Origin: Macellibacteroides fermentans
GTDB taxonomy: Bacteria; Bacteroidota; Bacteroidia; Bacteroidales; Tannerellaceae
Assembly (NCBI RefSeq): GCF_013409575.1
Contig: NZ_JACCCY010000002.1
Coordinates: 932,501-996,500 of the forward strand
DNA length: 64,000 bases
Direction of reading: 5' to 3'
Positions 53,723-63,506 of the stretch are shown here, piece by piece; position 1 is the stretch's first letter, and the number at the start of each line of letters is the position of its first letter. The position numbers and the translations under genes are program-made. The notes beneath the pieces are model-generated. The model ran no database searches. It saw only the letters and a program-made list of their open reading frames with translations, and had not been told where the DNA came from.

Positions 53723-54718
53723 TTATTGATACTGAATGTAGATAGGTTGCGGAACAAGCTTTAGTATTTCGGACGGGGTAAGCATGTGGTGAGGTGGACG
53801 TTTCAAATCATTCTTGTAAAATAACTTGAATCCGGTAAATTGTACAGGCTCCCTGTAGATATATTGTTTATAGGTATCTCTTTTCAGGACAGGAGCTCCC
53901 CAGCCATCCATATTGACAACCAATTGTACTTCGGGGTGAAGCTTGATCTGATCGTATCCTTTTACCATGCCTTGGGTAAAGCGGTGTACAATCAGTATCT
54001 TGGGTGTAAGTTTATGTTTTCGCACCAGACCGGTGAGGTACTGCGAACAATAATTAATATCTCCTGCATCAAAGGATCCGATCTTGGTCCCCGGTCTGCT
54101 ACCGTCCTTCATGGAAAATTCCGGATCGATAGCTAGGTGCACGTGGGGCATTGAAAGAAACTTTTCCAGTAGAGGCACCTCTTCCTGTACCGTACTTAAA
54201 GCCACCTGTATGTCCAGAAATACAATAGCCTTTCCCATGGCGGCAATTGATAAGGCGGAATCAATCTGACTTTCGGGCATACGTTTGCGGTAGGTGCCGT
54301 CTTTCTGAGCACTTCCCTGGGCAACAACAGCGATATAATGGATAGCCGGTTGAACGGGAGTGGAAGGATCTGCTTTTTCCCAGACCTTCATCTCGGCATG
54401 CAATCTTTTCCATACCTCCTGAGGTGGATATTCTCCCAATATTCCCATCTTTTTTGAATACAGATTTCCATAATAGGCAATAATCCGCTTAAAAGGAAGA
54501 ATAGGATCTCCGGAAGGGAAGGGCTGTGGAGAAACGGGCCATCTGCCGGTTGTATCACCATTGGCTATTTTTGTAAGTTTATTTGAGTATGATAGGGTGT
54601 CGATGTTCGTTATGTCATCATTGCTATCCGTTTCTGCAGCAGATTCAGATTTCAGGGTACAGCCGTATAAAGACATACATAGCATAGAAATGAGCAGATA
54701 GGGAATAGTTCTGTACAT
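53723..54718 (-). CDS. hypothetical lipoprotein, possibly barrel-fold
   Basis: 331 aa from ATG 54718; a GTG nine bases upstream is also in frame. The lipoprotein signal MYRTIPYLLISMLCMSLYGC gives Cys20. A Ser/Asp/Glu-rich linker (about 22-50) precedes a globular domain. Alternating strand/helix blocks such as IHYIAVVAQGSAQ, GKAIVFLDIQVA, PHVHLAIDPEFSM, PKILIVHRFTQ and VQLVVNMDGWG suggest a TIM-barrel, with Asp/Glu at strand ends (AIDPEF, NMDGWG) as in glycoside-hydrolase-like proteins. No specific family recognised. The second copy of the short leader element lies directly upstream. Confidence 0.7.
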   Translation of the reverse strand: MYRTIPYLLISMLCMSLYGCTLKSESAAETDSNDDITNIDTLSYSNKLTKIANGDTTGRWPVSPQPFPSGDPILPFKRIIAYYGNLYSKKMGILGEYPPQEVWKRLHAEMKVWEKADPSTPVQPAIHYIAVVAQGSAQKDGTYRKRMPESQIDSALSIAAMGKAIVFLDIQVALSTVQEEVPLLEKFLSMPHVHLAIDPEFSMKDGSRPGTKIGSFDAGDINYCSQYLTGLVRKHKLTPKILIVHRFTQGMVKGYDQIKLHPEVQLVVNMDGWGAPVLKRDTYKQYIYREPVQFTGFKLFYKNDLKRPPHHMLTPSEILKLVPQPIYIQYQ

Positions 54719-54809
54719 GGTAATCACAGGTAAAGTTTATATTCATTATTCTTCATCCATGATCAAATATATAAAGAAAATCCGGGATTTGAAACAGGAC
54801 CGTCTATAA

Positions 54810-54900
54810 ACAATTAAAGGATGTCATCCCGACATCCCCTAACCAAACTTTGTTAACCTTAAATCTAATACTATTATGAAAAAACCACGATACAAAGTTA
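54810..54900 (-). ncRNA. short leader or sRNA element, copy 2
   Basis: Minus strand: -7 box TAACTTTG (54893-54900), a TTTTTTCAT stretch, the core TTAGATTTAAGGTTAACAA (54850-54868) and the hairpin GGATGTCGGGATGACATCC (54819-54837) followed by TTTAATTGTTT. Core identical to copy 1. The hairpin arms differ from copy 1 at compensating places: GGTTG/CAACC in copy 1, GGATG/CATCC here. It lies 90 bp before the lipoprotein gene on the same strand. The rest of 54901-55014 is A/T-rich without recognised features. Confidence 0.7.
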
Positions 54901-54992
54901 CGGATATTTCTGAATTTGTCAAGGTTTTGGATTGTAATGTATGTTAAATAACATATATCGTTGTTAACGAATCACCTCATTGTAAGCTTGTG

Positions 54993-55022
54993 TTTGACGG
55001 TTCATATAAATTGATACCTTTG
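54993..55022 (+). promoter_or_regulatory. promoter of the small hydrolase gene
   Basis: TTTG (54993-54996), an 18-nt spacer and TACCTTTG (55015-55022). Expected start near 55026, leader about 25 nt. Confidence 0.6.
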
Positions 55023-55050
55023 CAACGGGAATCAAATACAATCAAAATAT

Positions 55051-55602
55051 ATGCAAAAGAAGAGACGGTTGGTTGTTCTGTCTGATTTGTGGGGATGGGA
55101 GAGGGCCGATTGGTTGACATATTATCTTGATCAACTGCAAGGTGTGTACGATATAACTTGCTACGACAGTTGCAGCTTAGGTAATGTAAGTACAACCGAT
55201 CGTAACGAGGCCACTTTGCATGCTCAATTTATGGATGGTGGATTGGAGACGGCTGTTTCACGCTTGTTAGAGCTGGAGAGTGCCATAGCTTCCCAAGATA
55301 ACAGACCCGTTGATGTGCTGGCCTTCAGTATAGGAGGAACCATCGCCTGGAAAGCTTGCTTGTCAGGACTTGAGGCACACCGGATATTTGCGCTGTCTTC
55401 TACCCGGCTGAGGTATGAAACGGTTTTACCTGCTGCCGGTATATATCTCTATTATGGAGAAACAGATCCATATAAACCCGATGAAGTATGGATGAGACAA
55501 ATGAATCTATCGTGCCGGATCTTTCCGGAAACCGGACACTTATTATATCGTGAATCGATTTTTGCTTCCCAAGTTTGCCGGGATATACTAAATGGAGCGT
55601 AG
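55051..55602 (+). CDS. small alpha/beta-hydrolase-like protein
   Basis: 183 aa, short for the fold. The nucleophile elbow is AFSIGG (Ser about 98), the acidic residue probably Asp about 143 in YGETDPYKPD and the histidine about 162 in ETGHLLYRE, giving a plausible triad. No signal peptide. It may be an esterase or thioesterase of the cytoplasm; no close family recognised. Own promoter, no obvious partner genes. Confidence 0.75.
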   Translation: MQKKRRLVVLSDLWGWERADWLTYYLDQLQGVYDITCYDSCSLGNVSTTDRNEATLHAQFMDGGLETAVSRLLELESAIASQDNRPVDVLAFSIGGTIAWKACLSGLEAHRIFALSSTRLRYETVLPAAGIYLYYGETDPYKPDEVWMRQMNLSCRIFPETGHLLYRESIFASQVCRDILNGA

Positions 55603-55608
55603 TCAGCA

Positions 55609-55857
55609 ACTGGTTGTACTACCAGCTTCTTGTTAATGTGCTAAAAAGGTAACAGATTTGCATTTAATCCAACTGAGTTGTACCACCTGCTTTTTGTCGA
55701 TGTGCTTGTCAAAACGGCGAATGAAATGTAGTCCATATTTAGTTGTACCATTGGGTATACATCATTAAGATAAGAAGAGGGAGATCTGTTTGTCTTAAAT
55801 TTTTGAACCAGAAATCATAGCATACTTTATTAAAATAAGAAGAGGGAAGCTCTGTTC
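55609..55857. repeat. degenerate direct repeats of about 62-65 bp
   Basis: AACTGGTTGTACTACCAGCT (55609-55628) resembles the stretch starting at 55671 (AACTGAGTTGTACCACCTGC) and more weakly one at 55741. ATTAAGATAAGAAGAGGGA (55764-55782) recurs 65 bp on as ATTAAAATAAGAAGAGGGA (55829-55847). The whole gap 55603-55880 holds no gene; its right end forms the terminator at 55841-55872. Confidence 0.55.
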
Positions 55858-55872
55858 ATGAAGCCTCCCTCT
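55841..55872 (-). terminator. terminator of the acyl-CoA synthetase gene
   Basis: AGAGGGA (55841-55847) and TCCCTCT (55866-55872) pair exactly, with more pairing after one mismatch; on the minus strand TTCTTATTTTAAT follows. Confidence 0.6.
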
Positions 55873-55880
55873 CAGTAGTT

Positions 55881-57779
55881 TTATAAACTATCCTTATTAA
55901 CGGGGTTGACCGGATTCTTCCCGAACGACGAATACAGGAATTCAATACGTTCGGCATATGCCTTCTCAATTTTACCACGTACCATCTTCATCGTGCTGTT
56001 TATCATCTGATTCTGCTCGGTAAACGGCTCAGGCAGAATGGCAAAAGTGGTTGGAAGCCAGCGGTCGGGGAACATGGCCGCATGTATCCCCCCGGTTTTG
56101 AACCGGTTTATCTGCTCCTGTATTATCTGTATCGCAGCCTCTTTTCCTTTGTCGGACGATAAATCCAGGTGCATCCGGGCAAGCTTTGTCTTCAGCCGTT
56201 CCTTGTTGGGAACCACCAGTGCCACCGTGTAAGCATTCTGATTGTTATGAAGCATCAACTGGTCGATGCAGCTTGACTTCTCAACCAGAGCCTCTTCGAT
56301 CCCTTCGGGACTATATTTCTCGCCATCACTGCCGATGAGTAAACTCTTAAAGCGTCCCTTTACATACAGAAAACCGTCGGTTCCCATATACCCCAGGTCA
56401 CCTGTAAAAAGCCACCCGTTACGGATGGTTTCGGCTGTGCTGGACGGGTTCTTCCAGTATCCGGCCATTACATTCTCTCCTCTGATAACGATTTCGCCCG
56501 CTTGTCCCACCGGCAATTCATTCCCCTCGTTGTCGCAAATCTTCAATTCGATGGGGGCAACCAATATCCCGCTGCTTCCAAAGGTATGTCTGGACGGCAC
56601 ATTCGACGAGATCACGGGTGTAGCTTCGCTCAAACCGTATCCCTGATACATGGGGATACCCAAAGCGTAATAGAACTTTTGTAAATCTTTATCCAATAAG
56701 GCACCTCCTCCCACAAAGAAACGGAGTTCGCCACCAAAGTTGAGACGTACCTTTGAGAACAGCAAAGCATCAAACATTTTTACCAGCGGATTGAGCAGGA
56801 ATCGCAGACCGGCCCCCTTATTGTGCCCATCGCCATTGTAAGCATATGCAACGGCCAGTCCTTTGTTAAACAACCAGGTCGCAACCTTACCCTGGGCGCG
56901 TACGCCCTGTTCGATGTTTTTCCTGAAACTCTTTGCCAGAGCAGGTACGCTTAATATAAGATGAGGTTTAAATTCGCGTATATTTAAAGGGATGTTTTTC
57001 AGAGTCTCCATCCCGGTTTTACCTACCTGAACGGTTGCCACGGAGGCACCCACGCTCATAAAGATATAGAACCCAACTACGTGTGCGAAGCAATGATCTA
57101 ACGGAAGTATGATAAGGGTACGCCAGGTTTCGTCTATCTTGACCAGCGTAAGCGACTGTTCTACGTTGGACGTGTAATTCCGGTGGGTGAGGATAACCCC
57201 TTTCGGATCGGCCGTGGTTCCGGAAGTATAGGTGATGGTTGCATAATCGTCGTTGGTAAGCGAACGTCCAACGGATAGAAACTCTTCAAGCGTATGGGTT
57301 TCCAGCCATGCCCGGCCCATTGCCTGTACTTCGCCGAGCAGGATCTCCTTCTCCTGCAGGGAAGGTTGCTCGTCGAACACAATCACCTTCTCTAATAAAG
57401 GAAGCTGATCGATGATGGTGCGGATCTTTTTAAGCTGATTACCCGATACCATGATGAATTTAACCTCTGCATGGGTAAGACGGAAAAGCAAGTCGTTGCT
57501 TTCTTCCAGTTTAACAGACAGCGGAACATTGCAGGCTCCAGCATAAAACATGGCCAGTTCGCCAATAATCCAGGCGTTGCGTCCTTCAGACAATAAGGCC
57601 ATGGTATCACCTTTACGCACACCTAAGGCCTGTAGTCCGGCTCCCAGGTTGTATACCTGCTCCCTAACTTCTTTATAAGAGGTGGATTCAAATGCTCCGT
57701 TTGTCTTCTCCCAAAGGAACATATTCGAAGGATACCGGTTTACGGATGCTTCGAAAAGATCTATCAATGTCTTTTTCAT
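55881..57779 (-). CDS. long-chain acyl-CoA synthetase (AMP-binding)
   Basis: 632 aa of the ANL adenylating superfamily, close to bacterial long-chain fatty acid:CoA ligases. The phosphate-binding loop TITYTSGTTADPKGVI is at 181-196, the adenine site YQGYGLSEATPVIS at about 380-393 and the hinge/core GWLFTGDLGYMGTDGFLYVKGRFKSLL at about 445-475. It activates fatty acids to acyl-CoA through an acyl-AMP. It starts 46 bp behind mfd on the same strand. A -7-like TACGTTTG (57807-57814) in that gap may give it its own start. Confidence 0.93.
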   Translation of the reverse strand: MKKTLIDLFEASVNRYPSNMFLWEKTNGAFESTSYKEVREQVYNLGAGLQALGVRKGDTMALLSEGRNAWIIGELAMFYAGACNVPLSVKLEESNDLLFRLTHAEVKFIMVSGNQLKKIRTIIDQLPLLEKVIVFDEQPSLQEKEILLGEVQAMGRAWLETHTLEEFLSVGRSLTNDDYATITYTSGTTADPKGVILTHRNYTSNVEQSLTLVKIDETWRTLIILPLDHCFAHVVGFYIFMSVGASVATVQVGKTGMETLKNIPLNIREFKPHLILSVPALAKSFRKNIEQGVRAQGKVATWLFNKGLAVAYAYNGDGHNKGAGLRFLLNPLVKMFDALLFSKVRLNFGGELRFFVGGGALLDKDLQKFYYALGIPMYQGYGLSEATPVISSNVPSRHTFGSSGILVAPIELKICDNEGNELPVGQAGEIVIRGENVMAGYWKNPSSTAETIRNGWLFTGDLGYMGTDGFLYVKGRFKSLLIGSDGEKYSPEGIEEALVEKSSCIDQLMLHNNQNAYTVALVVPNKERLKTKLARMHLDLSSDKGKEAAIQIIQEQINRFKTGGIHAAMFPDRWLPTTFAILPEPFTEQNQMINSTMKMVRGKIEKAYAERIEFLYSSFGKNPVNPVNKDSL

Positions 57780-57825
57780 TTACCAGTGCTCAAATGTTTT
57801 CAGGCGCAAACGTACATAAAAATAA

Positions 57826-60800
57826 TCAAATCATCTCCAGATAAGCACAGGCAGTCTCCACAGTGGGTACATTTTTTACAACGATGCTTCGTTTGCCGTT
57901 CTGCTCACGCAGGTTGCAAGCCCTGGGATGTTGCTGCACAAAATGCAGCAAACGGTCGAAGGCTTCGCTCTGGTAATACGGACTTTCCGGATTGGCAACC
58001 AAGAAGAGGCTCATTTGTCCTTTTTTCAGCACCACCTTCTCCATACCCAGATGTTTCGCCATGCGGCGCAGGCGTACAATCCGGATCAGCTCCCTGCCTT
58101 CGGGAGGAATCTTCCCGAAACGATCGTTCAGCCGATCGGCAAACGCCTGTATGTCGCGTTCTTCTTCCATATTGTCTAATTCCCGGTAAAGCGATACCCG
58201 TTCCGAATCGTTGGGAATATAAGTCGGCGAAAACATCAGCTCCAGATCACTTTCAATGTACGTTTCGCGCACGTAATCGGTTCCGCTATCCCGTTTCCCC
58301 TCTTCCGAATCGCTGTAAAGTTCGGCAAACTCTTCGCTTTTAAGCTCCTGCACAGCCTCTTCCAGTATCTTCTGGTAAGTCTCGTAACCCAGGTCGGCTA
58401 TGAAGCCGCTCTGTTCGGCACCCAACATATTGCCTGCACCACGAATGTCGAGGTCCTGCATAGCGATATGGATCCCGCTTCCCAGCTCTGAAAAGTTTTC
58501 GATGGCCTGCAAACGGCGGCGCGCCTCCTGGGTAAGCGAACTGAGGGGCGGAGAGAGCAGGTAACAAAAAGCCTTGCGGTTGCTTCGTCCCACACGTCCG
58601 CGCAACTGATGCAGATCCGATAAGCCGAACTGCTGGGCATTGTTTATCAGAATCGTGTTGGCATTGGATACATCGATGCCATTTTCTACAATGCTGGTTG
58701 CGATAAGCACATCGTATTCGTAATTTTCGAAATCGAGAAAAATCTTTTCCAGCTTTTCGGGCTCCATCTGTCCGTGTCCCACACAAATACGGGCATCGGG
58801 CACTTCGCGGCGTATCAGGGCCTCTATTTCGTAAATGTTCTGGATACGGTTGTTTATGAAATAAACCTGACCGTTCCGGCTCATTTCAAAGTTGATAGCC
58901 TCACGTATGATATCTTCATTAAAACGATGTACTTCGGTCTGCACCGGATAGCGGTTGGGCGGTGGTGTGTTGATGTTCGACAAGTCGCGTGCCCCCATCA
59001 GCGAGAACTGCAAGGTACGCGGTATCGGAGTGGCAGTCATGGTCAGCGTATCCACGTTCACCTTAAGCTGTTTGAGCTTTTCCTTTACAGAAACACCAAA
59101 CTTCTGCTCTTCGTCAATAATGAGCAGCCCTAAATCCTTAAACTTCACATCCTTGCTTACAATGCGGTGCGTGCCGATCAGAATATTCACTTCACCCTCT
59201 TTTACCTTCTGCAGGGTATCTTTTATCTGTCCCGATGTACGCGCCCTGCTGATGTAGTCGATACGGCAGGGGAAATCCTTTAAGCGTTCGCGGAACGTAT
59301 TATAATGCTGAAAAGCCAGTACGGTAGTAGGAACCAGCAGAGCCACCTGCTTGTTGTCGCTAACGGCTTTGAATGCCGCACGAATAGCTATTTCGGTTTT
59401 ACCGAATCCCACATCCCCGCATATCAGACGGTCCATGGGCAGCGGACGTTCCATATCCTCCTTCACATCGGCAGTAGCCTTCATCTGGTCGGGAGTGTCC
59501 TCATAAATAAAGCTTGCCTCCAGTTCGTGTTGCATAAAACTGTCCGGCGAATAAGCAAACCCCTTCTCATCCTTCCGTTTGGAGTAAAGCAAAATCAGAT
59601 CGCGGGCAATGTCCTTCACCTTCTTTTTGGTCCGCTCCTTCATCTTCTCCCAGGCTCCTGTACCCAACTTATTCAGTTTAGGCGGTTCGCCGCTCTCTTT
59701 TCCCTTATATTTGGAAAGCTTGTGGAGGGAGTGGATGCTTACAAAAATAATATCGTTGTTTTGATAAATCAGTTTAATAGCCTCCTGGATGCGTCCGTTC
59801 ACCTCTGTACGTACCAATCCGCCGAACTGCCCCACACCGTGATCGATGTGTACGATATAGTCGCCGCTGGTAAACTGGTTAAGCTCCTTAAGCGAAAGCG
59901 TTATCTTGCCCGAACGGGCCTTTTCGCTTTTCAGGTTGAACTTATGGAAACGGTCAAACAGCTGATGATCCGTAAACAAACAAACCTTCAGCGTGTCGTC
60001 TGCAAACCCGCCGTGGATAGTCCGGTTTACCGAAGTAAAGGGGATATACTCCTTGCGGTCTTCAAATATGATGCGGATACGGGTAGCCTGCTTTTCCACG
60101 TCGCTGAGGATATACAACGTATAACCCTCTTCAAGGAAAGCATGGAACGAGCTGCTTACCAGATCGAAATTCTTATGATAAATAGGCTGAGGGCGCGTAC
60201 TGAATGTAACCGTAGCATCCGGAGTTCCTGCAGCCTTTGCTCCAAAAGCGATGCGTCTGAAGTTCAGTACGGAACGCAGAAACTCGTCTTCCGGCACCAG
60301 CCGGAGGCGCATCTGTTCGGCCGAAGTAAACGACTCTTCGTCGCCCAACACCGGCTCTTCACGGTATATGCTCCCTATTTTTTCCTTACACCATTCCAAA
60401 TCTCCGAATGCCAGAATGGTATTGGGCGAAAGCGACTCCAGCAACGACGTACTGATAAGTCCGCTTTTATTCATCTCCGGCACAATGGCGATACGATCAA
60501 GTCGGCTTTTAGATAACTGCGATTCAACCTCGAAGGTGCGTATGGTTTCCACCTCGCTGCCAAAAAAGTCGATACGATAGGGAAACTCGTGCGAGAATGA
60601 AAACACGTCCAGGATACTTCCGCGCATAGCATATTGTCCGGGTTCGTACACGTAATCCACCTGTTCGAATCCATATTCGTCCAATATATCCGAGACAAAC
60701 ATATTGTCCAGCTTGTCGCCCACACCGATCTGCAAAGTTTTCTGTTTCAGGTCGGCTTGTGCGATCACCTTCTCTGCCAGTGCATCGGGGTAGGTAACGA

Positions 60801-61140
60801 TAACGGTGGGCAGATCGGGCATTTGCAGTCGGCTTAACACCTCGGTACGCAAAATCTCGTTGGCCGGATCGAGGTGTCCGTACTTGATGGCACGCCGGTA
60901 AGCTGAGGGAAAGAAAAAGATATCCTGACTGTTGGTGAGCTGCATCAGGTCATGATAAAAATAACCGGCCTCTTCCTGGTCGTTTAATACGCACACGTAG
61001 CTGCCCCTTTTCTTAAAAAAGAGAGATGCGATTGTTAATGCTGCCCCCGAACCATTTAAACCCTTCAGAAAAAGATTCCGGCAAGATTTGTCGTCCAATA
61101 GACCGACCAGCGCCGACACCTGCGGGTGGGCACTGTACAT
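57826..61140 (-). CDS. mfd: transcription-repair coupling factor Mfd
   Basis: 1104 aa from ATG 61140 ([15 protein letters not shown]); 17 further upstream codons overlap the promoter and are rejected. Order: UvrB-like damage domains (about 1-330), the RNA-polymerase-interacting CarD-like domain (about 430-520, [18 protein letters not shown]), the RecG-like translocase with Walker [12 protein letters not shown] (about 575-585) and DEEQ (IDEEQKFGV, about 690), the TRG region (about 850-900) and the C-terminal TRCF domain. It removes RNA polymerase stalled at DNA lesions and recruits UvrA. Divergent from the glycosyltransferase gene through overlapping promoters. Confidence 0.96.
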   Translation of the reverse strand: MYSAHPQVSALVGLLDDKSCRNLFLKGLNGSGAALTIASLFFKKRGSYVCVLNDQEEAGYFYHDLMQLTNSQDIFFFPSAYRRAIKYGHLDPANEILRTEVLSRLQMPDLPTVIVTYPDALAEKVIAQADLKQKTLQIGVGDKLDNMFVSDILDEYGFEQVDYVYEPGQYAMRGSILDVFSFSHEFPYRIDFFGSEVETIRTFEVESQLSKSRLDRIAIVPEMNKSGLISTSLLESLSPNTILAFGDLEWCKEKIGSIYREEPVLGDEESFTSAEQMRLRLVPEDEFLRSVLNFRRIAFGAKAAGTPDATVTFSTRPQPIYHKNFDLVSSSFHAFLEEGYTLYILSDVEKQATRIRIIFEDRKEYIPFTSVNRTIHGGFADDTLKVCLFTDHQLFDRFHKFNLKSEKARSGKITLSLKELNQFTSGDYIVHIDHGVGQFGGLVRTEVNGRIQEAIKLIYQNNDIIFVSIHSLHKLSKYKGKESGEPPKLNKLGTGAWEKMKERTKKKVKDIARDLILLYSKRKDEKGFAYSPDSFMQHELEASFIYEDTPDQMKATADVKEDMERPLPMDRLICGDVGFGKTEIAIRAAFKAVSDNKQVALLVPTTVLAFQHYNTFRERLKDFPCRIDYISRARTSGQIKDTLQKVKEGEVNILIGTHRIVSKDVKFKDLGLLIIDEEQKFGVSVKEKLKQLKVNVDTLTMTATPIPRTLQFSLMGARDLSNINTPPPNRYPVQTEVHRFNEDIIREAINFEMSRNGQVYFINNRIQNIYEIEALIRREVPDARICVGHGQMEPEKLEKIFLDFENYEYDVLIATSIVENGIDVSNANTILINNAQQFGLSDLHQLRGRVGRSNRKAFCYLLSPPLSSLTQEARRRLQAIENFSELGSGIHIAMQDLDIRGAGNMLGAEQSGFIADLGYETYQKILEEAVQELKSEEFAELYSDSEEGKRDSGTDYVRETYIESDLELMFSPTYIPNDSERVSLYRELDNMEEERDIQAFADRLNDRFGKIPPEGRELIRIVRLRRMAKHLGMEKVVLKKGQMSLFLVANPESPYYQSEAFDRLLHFVQQHPRACNLREQNGKRSIVVKNVPTVETACAYLEMI

Positions 61141-61180
61141 AGTAAGTAACTCCTGTACTTCCAAAGCAAAATAATTTGTA

Positions 61181-61216
61181 CAAAGGTACAAATTTCAATT
61201 ATAATATGTACCTTTG
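61181..61216. promoter_or_regulatory. overlapping divergent promoters of mfd and glycosyltransferase genes
   Basis: Minus-strand TACCTTTG (61181-61188, for mfd) and plus-strand TACCTTTG (61209-61216, for the glycosyltransferase) are only 20 bp apart. The 9-bp CAAAGGTAC (61181-61189) and GTACCTTTG (61208-61216) form an inverted repeat. Each -33 region would fall on the -7 box of the other promoter. Confidence 0.6.
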
Positions 61217-61250
61217 ATCTTTAAAAACAGTTCAACACACAAAAGAAAGT

Positions 61251-61991
61251 ATGTCCGACAGCATTGTGATTATTCCCACTTATAACGAAAAGGAAAATAT
61301 TGAACAGATTATCCGCACCGTTTTTAAACTGGAAAAGATATTCCATATACTGATTATTGATGATGGTTCGCCCGATGGAACTGCCGCGATTGTAAAAACG
61401 TTGCAGCAGGAGTTTCCGGACCGCCTTTTTATGATTGAACGCAAAGGCAAACAGGGGCTGGGCACGGCCTATATCACAGGCTTTAAATGGTGTTTGAGTC
61501 ACGGATACGACTATATATTCGAGATGGATGCCGACTTTAGTCACAATCCCAACGACCTTATCAAGCTCTATAAGGCTTGTGCGGAACAAGGTGCCGATGT
61601 TTCGATCGGCTCCAGGTATTGCAACGGGGTGAATGTGGTAAACTGGCCTTTGGGACGGGTGCTGATGTCTTATTTCGCCTCAGTATATGTGCGCCTTGTT
61701 ACCGGTATGCATGTGCAGGATACCACCGCAGGCTTTAAATGCTACCGCCGTGAGGTACTGGAAACCATCGACCTGGACCGGATTCAGTTTAAGGGATATG
61801 CTTTTCAGATTGAGATGAAATTTACGGCTTATAAATGCGGATTCAAGGTTGTTGAGGTGCCCATCATCTTTATCAACCGCGAACTGGGGGTTAGCAAAAT
61901 GAATTCTTCCATTTTCGGCGAAGCGCTGTTTGGCGTGCTGGAGCTTAAATGGTGGAGTTTCTTCCGCAAATATCCCCGGAAACTAAACTAA
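61251..61991 (+). CDS. GT2 polyprenol-phosphate mannosyltransferase-like protein
   Basis: 246 aa of the DPM1-like branch of glycosyltransferase family 2. The nucleotide-sugar site reads IPTYNEKENIEQI, then IIDDGSPDGT (about 35-44), and the metal-binding DAD motif is in EMDADFSHNP (about 91-100). FINRELGVSKMNSSIF near the end is typical of dolichol/polyprenol-phosphate mannose synthases. No membrane segments, so a soluble or membrane-attached enzyme using polyprenyl phosphate and GDP-mannose (donor inferred). 24 bp upstream of pyrC, probably one operon. Confidence 0.92.
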   Translation: MSDSIVIIPTYNEKENIEQIIRTVFKLEKIFHILIIDDGSPDGTAAIVKTLQQEFPDRLFMIERKGKQGLGTAYITGFKWCLSHGYDYIFEMDADFSHNPNDLIKLYKACAEQGADVSIGSRYCNGVNVVNWPLGRVLMSYFASVYVRLVTGMHVQDTTAGFKCYRREVLETIDLDRIQFKGYAFQIEMKFTAYKCGFKVVEVPIIFINRELGVSKMNSSIFGEALFGVLELKWWSFFRKYPRKLN

Positions 61992-62015
61992 TAGCTTGCA
62001 AAAAACGAGACAATA

Positions 62016-63362
62016 ATGAAACAACTTTTAATAAAAAATGCCCAAATCATAAACGAAGGGCGCACCTATACAGGCTCTGTTCTGGTTAAGGGAGATAAGA
62101 TAGCCGCTGTTTACGAAGGTGCGGTTCCTCCCGAAGCTATGGGCGGGGGACAAGTAATCGATGCCACCGGCAAATGGTTGATTCCGGGAGCCATAGACGA
62201 TCAGGTACATTTTCGCGAACCGGGTGTTACGCACAAGGGAGATATTTCCAGCGAGAGCCGTGCTGCGGTTGCAGGGGGGGTGACCACCTTTATGGATATG
62301 CCCAATACAAATCCGCAGACTACCACGCTGGCCGAGCTGGAATGGAAACTAAACCGGGGGGCAGAGACGTCGGCTGCCAACTACTCCTTTTTCTTTGGCG
62401 GTACAAACGATAACATGGACGAGATACGTAAGGTGGATCCTACTCGTATTCCGGGATTGAAGTTGTTCCTGGGCTCATCTACCGGCAACATGCTTGTGGA
62501 TAATCCGGCTACATTGGAAACTATTTTTGGCGAAGCCGGGATGCTTATCGCCATTCACGCAGAAAAGGAAGAGGTGATTAAACGCAACAAAGCGCATTAC
62601 GTGGCCTTGCATGGCGAAGAGCTTGATATCACGTTCCACAGCAAGATCAGAGACGAAGAGGCCTGCTATGAATCGTCGGCCGAGGCGGTTGCCTTGGCTA
62701 AACGTCTGAATACGCGCCTGCATATCCTGCATCTTTCTACTGCAAAAGAGATGGAGCTGCTGGACAACAGTCTGCCGCTTTCAGAAAAGCAGATCACCGG
62801 CGAGGTATGTGTGCATCATCTGTGGTTTACCGATGCAGATTATGCCACCTACGGAAACCGTATCAAATGGAATCCGTCTGTTAAAACACTGGCAGACCGT
62901 GAGGCATTGATTGAAGCCGTAAATAATAATAAAATAGATATTGTGGCCACCGATCACGCGCCGCATCTGCTTTCGGAGAAAGAGGGCAGTTGTCTTAAGG
63001 CAGCTTCGGGCGGACCGCTGGTACAACATTCGGTAGTTGCTATGCTTGAGCTTGCTAAACAGGGCCGCTTCACCGTCGAGAAGGTGGTTGAGAAGATGGC
63101 TCACATGCCGGCAGAGTTGTTCAAGATCGACCGCCGCGGGTATATTCGTCCGGGTTATTATGCCGACCTTGTCTTAATTGATCCGGAAGCAAACTGGACG
63201 GTTGGTAAGGAGAATATACTATACAAATGCGGTTGGTCTCCTTTCGAAGGCTATACGTTCCACCACAAGGTGCTGCGTACCTTTGTAAACGGCCAGCAAG
63301 TATACAACAACGGAGTAATAGACGATTCCATCCGTGGGACGGAGGTAGCATACCTGGTTTAA
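62016..63362 (+). CDS. pyrC: dihydroorotase (class I-like)
   Basis: 448 aa of the amidohydrolase superfamily. It closes N-carbamoyl-aspartate to dihydroorotate in pyrimidine synthesis. The metal motif is [10 protein letters not shown] (61-70), where the first histidine of the usual HxH is replaced by Gln63; I recall the same DDQVHF in other Bacteroidales enzymes, so it seems to be a lineage trait. The other ligands appear present: [22 protein letters not shown] (candidate carboxylated Lys), [20 protein letters not shown] and ATDHAPH with its aspartate. Second gene behind the glycosyltransferase. Confidence 0.93.
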   Translation: MKQLLIKNAQIINEGRTYTGSVLVKGDKIAAVYEGAVPPEAMGGGQVIDATGKWLIPGAIDDQVHFREPGVTHKGDISSESRAAVAGGVTTFMDMPNTNPQTTTLAELEWKLNRGAETSAANYSFFFGGTNDNMDEIRKVDPTRIPGLKLFLGSSTGNMLVDNPATLETIFGEAGMLIAIHAEKEEVIKRNKAHYVALHGEELDITFHSKIRDEEACYESSAEAVALAKRLNTRLHILHLSTAKEMELLDNSLPLSEKQITGEVCVHHLWFTDADYATYGNRIKWNPSVKTLADREALIEAVNNNKIDIVATDHAPHLLSEKEGSCLKAASGGPLVQHSVVAMLELAKQGRFTVEKVVEKMAHMPAELFKIDRRGYIRPGYYADLVLIDPEANWTVGKENILYKCGWSPFEGYTFHHKVLRTFVNGQQVYNNGVIDDSIRGTEVAYLV

Positions 63363-63506
63363 GCAGATCTTTTGCCTCCCGTTTTGAAATAACATTTACC
63401 GTAACGGATTACAACCAGCTTGTAATCTATAACGAATCAACATCAGTCGGTCAACAGCTGATTGATATTTACCATAGAATTGAACTATTCGAATATTTCG
63501 GGTAGT

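Noticed and set aside
59305-60516. 403-codon open frame on the plus strand
   Set aside because: Lies opposite mfd, which is clearly the real gene; composition is that of a complementary frame, without any family motif.
63227-63505. 92-codon open frame over the end of pyrC
   Set aside because: Overlaps pyrC in another frame and shows no family motif or promoter.
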